The notes under the pieces were generated by a model that did not search any database, was not told where the DNA came from, and saw only the letters and a list, made by a program, of their open reading frames with translations. From the NCBI RefSeq assembly GCF_014640175.1, contig NZ_BMGL01000016.1:1-62933 (forward strand): DNA of 62,933 nucleotides, written 5' to 3'. Positions 58,296-62,933 of the stretch are shown here, piece by piece. The DNA is from Psychroflexus salis (lineage in GTDB: Bacteria > Bacteroidota > Bacteroidia > Flavobacteriales > Flavobacteriaceae). A program made the translations under genes and the position numbers. Numbering within the stretch: the first letter of the stretch is position 1; the number at the start of each line of letters is the position of its first letter.

Positions 58296-59972
58296 TTAGT
58301 TAATAATTTGAGCTAATATTTTTTCAGTAATTAGGTAAGTAGGTTTTACACCAGTTGTACCTAAACCGCCCGAGGCTAAGGTGCTTCCCGTTTCTAAAGG
58401 ATTATCGCTAGCATAATAAGCATATCTTACTTTTACATTTTTGCTGATATTGTAGCGCAGCATAGCAGAAGCTTGAATAGCTTTTTGGTAATGCGCACCT
58501 TCCATTTCGAGGCCAATTACGCGCCAAGAAGATTTATGAAAAAATTCTAAAATATCTTTATTTTGTAAGGAAGTACCCAAGACGGTTACCATTGCTCCAT
58601 CGAAAACCTGTAAACCTTGACCTTCAAAATCTTCTTTTTTTAGCTCATTTGTAAAAGGGTAGTTATCGGCTGTGCCTTCAAATAAGTGCGCATTTGGAAT
58701 CATTAAATCGCCTTTTCCTCCTTGCAGAATGCCTGCTTTTCCCATAATTGAAACAGAATCTACATTCATAAAATTACGTTCACTGTCTAATTTTATAGGT
58801 TTCAATAATTCATCTATAGTTTCGTAGGCTTGTTCGCCAAAAGCATAATCCATAACAATAAGCACATCTTCTTGGTTGTCTTCAATTTGAAATTGCGAAT
58901 TTTTGTTTTTCAAATTCTTTAAATCGAATATCTGCACATCAATATTAGTCCCGCTTTCATCTTTAATATAAATCATACCTTGGTTTACTGCATACTGCTC
59001 TACTTTTTTACGCTTGGCATTATTCTCGGGCTTGCTTAAGGCTTCAAATGTAGAGAGCATATTATTTTCATCCACTTCTTTACCTAAAGCTCCTTTTGCG
59101 TATAAGGTATTCATTACCGAATGCATATTTGCACTAATAATGTGTAGTTTTCGATTTAAAAGTTGATGTTTAGCTAAGGTTTTTTTAATGGTTTCTGCCC
59201 AAACTTCGCCATGTATGTGGTGTCCTAAACGCTCTCTTAATACAGGGCTAAAGGTAATTACACGTTTTTTGTTTTTTACTTCTTCATCTATAGCGAGCTT
59301 TCCTAAACTGTAAATAATGTTTAAAAACTGATTTGGATTATCTTTGGTAGCAAACTTGTTATATACTTGTTTGATTTCAAAAAAAGTTCTACCTAAAATG
59401 TTAGCGGTATGTGTAATGGCAATTTCTATTTGTTGTTGATTTAGTTTTTTACTAGACTGAATTGCTTCTTCTAGCTTTTGCCAATCTCTGTTTACATGTC
59501 CGGCTTCATTTATAATTACCCGTTTCATTATTTTATGCGACTCTATAAACAAGAAGGTTAAGTGCGTAAGGATGTCGTAAATTTCAGACCGACCTCGGGT
59601 AATTTCAATATTCATTTGTTCTTCGTCTATGCGGTAACAATTTCTTCTTCGTTTAGGTGGAACAATGGCTTTAAAATGCGAATCTGAATAGCCTTCGTCG
59701 CTAGTTAAGTTAATAAATCTACATTCTTCTATACCTATAGGGAGTCGTTCTATAATGTACAATAAGCCATTAAGTTCTACTTTTTCTTCGGCAATAGACC
59801 CGTAAATCTCTGGCCTTAAGGTAAGCAAAGACTGGCGTAGGGTTTCGCCAGAAACCCCCATGGGTTTATAAAAGCCACGAATAAATAAATGCCGCATGGT
59901 AATGTAAATACGTTCTATTGCATTGGTACTTTCTCTTGCTCTGCTTCTAGTTATATCTGGTAAACTTTTCAT
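58296..59972 (-). CDS. Conserved Bacteroidota protein (DUF6909-like) with AMP-nucleosidase-like C-terminal domain
   Basis: 558 residues. The N-terminal 350 residues are helical and start with a basic, conserved block (DITRSRARESTNAIERIY, then LFIRGFYKPMGVSGETLRQS); no enzyme family was recognised there. Residues about 405-530 resemble nucleoside phosphorylase-fold enzymes, most like AMP nucleosidase: IMGKAGILQGGKGDLMIPNA, HLFEGTADNYPF (431-440), VIGLEMEGAHYQ (the E-M-E nucleoside-site signature) and YYASDNPL (521-526, where AMP nucleosidase has SDLPL). The likeness is by eye. It lies between rfbB and the GH3 gene with gaps of 12-14 bases. Confidence 0.6.
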   Translation of the reverse strand: MKSLPDITRSRARESTNAIERIYITMRHLFIRGFYKPMGVSGETLRQSLLTLRPEIYGSIAEEKVELNGLLYIIERLPIGIEECRFINLTSDEGYSDSHFKAIVPPKRRRNCYRIDEEQMNIEITRGRSEIYDILTHLTFLFIESHKIMKRVIINEAGHVNRDWQKLEEAIQSSKKLNQQQIEIAITHTANILGRTFFEIKQVYNKFATKDNPNQFLNIIYSLGKLAIDEEVKNKKRVITFSPVLRERLGHHIHGEVWAETIKKTLAKHQLLNRKLHIISANMHSVMNTLYAKGALGKEVDENNMLSTFEALSKPENNAKRKKVEQYAVNQGMIYIKDESGTNIDVQIFDLKNLKNKNSQFQIEDNQEDVLIVMDYAFGEQAYETIDELLKPIKLDSERNFMNVDSVSIMGKAGILQGGKGDLMIPNAHLFEGTADNYPFTNELKKEDFEGQGLQVFDGAMVTVLGTSLQNKDILEFFHKSSWRVIGLEMEGAHYQKAIQASAMLRYNISKNVKVRYAYYASDNPLETGSTLASGGLGTTGVKPTYLITEKILAQIIN

Positions 59973-59986
59973 ATTTCTTGGGTATT

Positions 59987-61489
59987 TTAGGTTGATTTTA
60001 AGCTAAATTCTTCTAATTGGTCGGCTATTTTTCTATCGTTAGATAGTCGTGGAATTTTATTTTGTCCGCCGAGTTTTCCTCGAGCCTTCATAAATTTTTG
60101 AAAACCATCTTTTTCTACTTTAGTAATGACCAATTTACGAAGAATATTGCCTGTAATTAAATCTTTATAATAGCTATTTTGGTCTTGTACAGACTGGTCT
60201 AGGCTATCAATAAAGGCTTGCATGTGTTGCGGTTCTTTTTGAAACTCAATAAACCATTCGTGGTAAGGTAATCCTTGTGTTGGTTCAACTTGTGGAGCCA
60301 CGGTGAACTCACTTATTTCTGCTTCGTGTTTTTGGCTGGCTTCTTGTATAGCTTGCTCCACTTCTTTAGCAATAACATGCTCTCCAAATGCTGAGGTAAA
60401 ATGTTTAATTCTCCCCGAAACAACAACTCGGTAAGGCTTCGTATCGGTAAACATGATGGTATCTCCTACATTGTATCTCCAAAGGCCTGCGTTGGTTGAA
60501 ATTATCATTACATAATTTACATCAATTTCTACATCGGCAATGGTATATACCTTAGGATTATCTTCAAAAAATTCATCTGCTTTTATAAATTCATAAAAAA
60601 TTCCTGCATTTAGCAAAAGAAGCATTCCGCGAACATCCTGTTGATCTTGGTATGCAAAAAAGCCTTCAGAAGCTGGATACAATTCTATACTATCTATTTT
60701 TTTACCTACCAGTTTTTCAAATTTGGAGCGGTAAGGTTCGTAGTTTACCCCTCCATAAATAAACAAGCTAAAATTCGGAAAAATTTCACCTACCGGTTTT
60801 TGATGTTTATTTACAAGTATTTCGAAATAGGTTTGCACCCAAGATGGAATACCACTAATGAGCGTCATGTTTTCTACTTCGGTTTCTTCTACAATTTTAT
60901 TGATTTTCTGGTTCCAATCCGGTATACAATTGGTTTCCCAACTCGGCATTCTGTTGGCTTGTAAATAGGCTGGTATAAAATGAGCTACTATTCCTGAAAG
61001 TCTACCAAAGTGAATTCCATTTTTTTGTTCTAACTCTGGGCTTCCTTGTAAAAAAATCATTTTCCCATCTACAAAGCTAGCATTTCCTGTTTCGGCAATA
61101 TAGCTTAAAATGGCATTTCTAGCTGCATTGATGTGGTTAGGCATAGAGTCTTTTGTAAGCGGAATGTATTTTGCACCGCTAGTTGTACCCGAAGTTTTAG
61201 CAAAATACAAAGGTTTTCCTGGCCAAAGAACATCAGGCTTACCGGCTACGGCTTCATCTACGTAGGCACGTAAGCCTTCGTAGTCTGTAATGGCTATTTT
61301 TTGCTGAAAATCTTTATAATGCTGAATGCTGTCGAAATCATGGTCTTTGCCAAATTTGGTTTTTTTGGCTTGGGCTATTAAATAGGCAAAGGTTTTTTCT
61401 TGGCTTTTAACAGGATTATTTGCCCAAGCCGCTGTTTTATAAGCGCTGATTTTAGCGTAAAGCTTAGCTCCAAGTTGTTTTAACGACAT
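59987..61489 (-). CDS. GH3-family acyl-adenylate-forming protein
   Basis: 500 residues from the ATG giving MSLKQLGAKLY; a frame open to 61549 would overlap the M23 gene. It belongs to the ANL (adenylating) superfamily. Motif 1 is FAKTSGTTSGAKYIPLT, motif 2 IELYPASEGFFAYQD and motif 3 LWRYNVGDTIMF. GH3 enzymes in plants conjugate amino acids to acyl hormones; the bacterial substrates are unknown. The M23 gene ends one base upstream of its start, so the two are closely coupled. Confidence 0.85.
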   Translation of the reverse strand: MSLKQLGAKLYAKISAYKTAAWANNPVKSQEKTFAYLIAQAKKTKFGKDHDFDSIQHYKDFQQKIAITDYEGLRAYVDEAVAGKPDVLWPGKPLYFAKTSGTTSGAKYIPLTKDSMPNHINAARNAILSYIAETGNASFVDGKMIFLQGSPELEQKNGIHFGRLSGIVAHFIPAYLQANRMPSWETNCIPDWNQKINKIVEETEVENMTLISGIPSWVQTYFEILVNKHQKPVGEIFPNFSLFIYGGVNYEPYRSKFEKLVGKKIDSIELYPASEGFFAYQDQQDVRGMLLLLNAGIFYEFIKADEFFEDNPKVYTIADVEIDVNYVMIISTNAGLWRYNVGDTIMFTDTKPYRVVVSGRIKHFTSAFGEHVIAKEVEQAIQEASQKHEAEISEFTVAPQVEPTQGLPYHEWFIEFQKEPQHMQAFIDSLDQSVQDQNSYYKDLITGNILRKLVITKVEKDGFQKFMKARGKLGGQNKIPRLSNDRKIADQLEEFSLKST

Positions 61490-61490
61490 A

Positions 61491-62363
61491 TTATTCAAAA
61501 CTAATAAATTCAGTTGGGTCGATGGGGTTTCCGTCAATCCATAATTCAAAGTGTAAATGCGTACCCGAACTTAGCTCTCCTGTATCGCCAGTAGTTGCTA
61601 TTACTTGTCCAGCTTCTACTAAATCGCCTTGTTGGGTTAATAAGGATGCATTGTGTTTATACACCGAAATTAAACCAAATTGGTGTTCGATAATAACAAC
61701 GTAACCTGTTTCGACCGACCATTCTGCAAAAATAACGGTACCATCTGCAGTAGCTTTAACAGGTTCGTTTTTAGACGTAGCAATATCTACCGCATAATGT
61801 TTTTCTTGTATAGCATAGGTAGCAGTTATGATGCCTTTTACTGGGGCATAAAAACTAAAATTAGATTGGAAAACAGCTTCTTCCATTACATTGTACTTGT
61901 CTTCTTCTTCTACTTCTTCCCTTAGAGCTAAATCTTCTTGGCTAGGCGAAAAATCTATGTCAGTAGGTTTAATGGTTTGTATTGCAGGAGCAGAAGCAGT
62001 ATCGTTTTGTTCTGTAAAATTTTGCTCTCCACGTAGCGCTGCCCGAATAGATTTTAAATACTGGTCGTTTTCGAGCATCTTTATTTCTAAAGAGTCAACT
62101 TTGTAGGCCATTTCTGTAGCTTTTTGCCGCAATGCGGTAGATGAATATCCTGGAATATATTCACGTAATGGCGTAAAAGCAATAAAAACACTAGTTAATC
62201 CAATTAATAAAATTGAAGAAAGAATAATAATTATAATAACGTTTAATCGATTTACCTGAAAAGAAATACGTTCTTCGAATGTGTCTTCATTTAAAATTAC
62301 CAAGCGGTAACGATGAAGCATTTTTTTTAAAAGTTGATCTTTTTTAGGTTTTCGCTTACTCAT
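61491..62363 (-). CDS. M23-family peptidoglycan endopeptidase, membrane anchored
   Basis: 290 residues. An N-terminal cytoplasmic segment is followed by one membrane helix (VIIIIILSSILLIGLTSVFI) and a coiled-coil/acidic stalk. The C-terminal LytM/M23 domain has the zinc ligands H and D in EKHYAVDIATSKNEP and the HxH in SSGTHLHFELW, both intact. It should cut peptidoglycan cross-links outside the membrane. The promoter lies at 62381-62388. Confidence 0.92.
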   Translation of the reverse strand: MSKRKPKKDQLLKKMLHRYRLVILNEDTFEERISFQVNRLNVIIIIILSSILLIGLTSVFIAFTPLREYIPGYSSTALRQKATEMAYKVDSLEIKMLENDQYLKSIRAALRGEQNFTEQNDTASAPAIQTIKPTDIDFSPSQEDLALREEVEEEDKYNVMEEAVFQSNFSFYAPVKGIITATYAIQEKHYAVDIATSKNEPVKATADGTVIFAEWSVETGYVVIIEHQFGLISVYKHNASLLTQQGDLVEAGQVIATTGDTGELSSGTHLHFELWIDGNPIDPTEFISFE

Positions 62364-62380
62364 TTAACAATACTATCTCG

Positions 62381-62388
62381 CAAATATA
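62381..62388 (-). promoter_or_regulatory. -7 element for the M23 gene
   Basis: On the minus strand TATATTTG, a full consensus match, is 17 bases before the M23 ATG. CTTT about 18 bases upstream may be the -33. The leader would be very short. Confidence 0.55.
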
Positions 62389-62437
62389 CATTTTAACGTT
62401 TACATGAAAGTTAATTAATTGAGAAGGCTAATACGAA

Positions 62438-62479
62438 GCTTCACTAATTTATTTTAAAAATAAAGCCAATTAGTGAAGC
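62438..62479 (-). terminator. Inverted repeat after the small membrane protein gene
   Basis: GCTTCACTAATT (62438-62449) and AATTAGTGAAGC (62468-62479) form a 12-bp stem whose 18-base loop can pair further (TTTATTTT with AAAATAAA-like bases). No T-tract follows on the minus strand, so it is a weak candidate terminator of the gene at 62497. Confidence 0.5.
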
Positions 62480-62496
62480 CACATATACGCTAATGT

Positions 62497-62691
62497 TTAA
62501 ATAAGCCTAATTGCAAGCATATATTTTACGCTTTGTTTAAGCACTTTTAATTCAGCTTCAAGTTCTTTTATTTCTCCTAAAAGTTGAATTATTTCAAAGC
62601 TTATAATTATTATGAATACAATTATTATAATGTATAGAAATATTTGATAAAGCTTTGCATTTTGTAGAATTTTAAGTAAATCAGATTTCAT
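62497..62691 (-). CDS. Small single-pass membrane protein with charged tail, third family-like copy
   Basis: 64 residues. A basic N-terminus, one membrane helix (IFLYIIIIVFIIIISFEII) and an amphipathic Glu/Lys-rich segment (LLGEIKELEAELKVLKQS). The order and the tail pattern resemble the proteins at 11356 and at the left edge, although this copy is more diverged. Function unknown; it may be the third member of the same small family, again next to an intergenic gap. Confidence 0.55.
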   Translation of the reverse strand: MKSDLLKILQNAKLYQIFLYIIIIVFIIIISFEIIQLLGEIKELEAELKVLKQSVKYMLAIRLI

Positions 62692-62933
62692 AATTAAAAA
62701 GATTTGTGTTTTCTTGATTCCTATAAAACATCTTGGGGTTTAAGTTTAGGCTAAAAAGTTGTAAGCATTTAATTGTTTTTATCTTTTAATCAATGGTATA
62801 GTTTGTAAATAACCTGAGTTCGATTAATCGAATATAGTTATTTGATTAGTATTCAATGCGTATTGGAAGTTAAGTGATGGTTTTTTGTCAAAAAATGAAT
62901 ACGCAATAAGCCCTGATAAAAGATTTGTAATAA
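62692..62933. other. Right-edge region, no confident gene
   Basis: 242 AT-rich bases upstream of the small minus-strand gene. A minus-strand frame from the edge stays open for about 35 codons to a stop at 62824-62826 and might be the tail of an upstream gene, but nothing in it is recognisable. Confidence 0.3.

Noticed and set aside
62824-62933. Partial gene at the right edge, minus strand
   Set aside because: Only about 35 open codons in AT-rich DNA with no recognisable motif; not enough to call.

Overview
The window is a chromosomal segment of a member of the Bacteroidota, almost certainly Flavobacteriaceae. The evidence is low-GC DNA, promoters of the Bacteroidota type (TTTG, then TAnnTTTG about 18 bases downstream), two very large secreted proteins ending in type IX secretion (T9SS) type A sorting domains, an exosortase of the XrtF type with its partner gene, a geranylgeranylglyceryl-phosphate-synthase-like gene, and a DAHP synthase fused to chorismate mutase. 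No prophage, integrase, IS element or CRISPR array was seen. The genus cannot be told from the sequence.

Region 1 (1-11.9 kb) is accessory and surface-related: a membrane AraC-type regulator, a LamG-bearing T9SS protein (821 aa), a TPR/LuxR-type membrane regulator, a 1511-aa Ig-repeat T9SS protein, a tiny protein with an exosortase-like C-terminal sorting signal, and a 53-aa membrane protein. The last gene has paralogues at both window ends, so this looks like a repeated surface module. The two T9SS proteins share a long C-terminal half with a 61-base identical stretch.

Region 2 (11.9-15.5 kb) holds aat and tag (convergent), a tRNA-Val with an intrinsic terminator, a second partial copy of the tRNA 3' end, and a hipBA toxin-antitoxin pair bracketed by 22-bp direct repeats: a small island at a tRNA.

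Region 3 (15.6-28.7 kb) is mostly housekeeping: bioA, ahcY, a phosphopantetheinyl transferase overlapping a GGGP-synthase-like gene, an acyltransferase-desaturase-HD run, a bacilliredoxin, a 2OG-Fe(II) oxygenase, a TerB/DnaJ protein, a pirin, a lipoprotein, and rpsP-rimM with an unusually long S16.

Region 4 (28.7-33.0 kb) is the highlight: an aromatic amino acid operon (pheA, aminotransferase, tyrA, aroG-aroQ fusion) preceded by a complete ribosome-mediated attenuator. A 22-codon leader peptide has eight aromatic codons in ten. Mutually exclusive 1:2, 2:3 and 3:4 pairings can be drawn by hand, and the terminator U-run abuts the pheA ATG.

Region 5 (33.2-50.5 kb) has icd, an SCO protein, a serine hydrolase, an exonuclease, an OppD-OppF-like ABC ATPase fusion, purH, the rod-shape cluster mreBCD-mrdA-rodA, a PH-like protein, hemJ, a histidine kinase, an enoyl-CoA hydratase and comF. 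Region 6 (50.6-62.9 kb) has a membrane UDP-sugar 4,6-dehydratase, a GAF/fRMsr-like protein, xrtF with its partner gene, greA with a 5' hairpin, a Rieske-like lipoprotein, then a minus-strand run: ABC ATPase, hemB, rfbB, a DUF6909-like protein whose C-terminus resembles AMP nucleosidase, a GH3-type adenylase, an M23 peptidase and another small membrane protein. The XrtF exosortase at 53.1 kb and the small sorting-signal protein at 11.1 kb may be enzyme and substrate.
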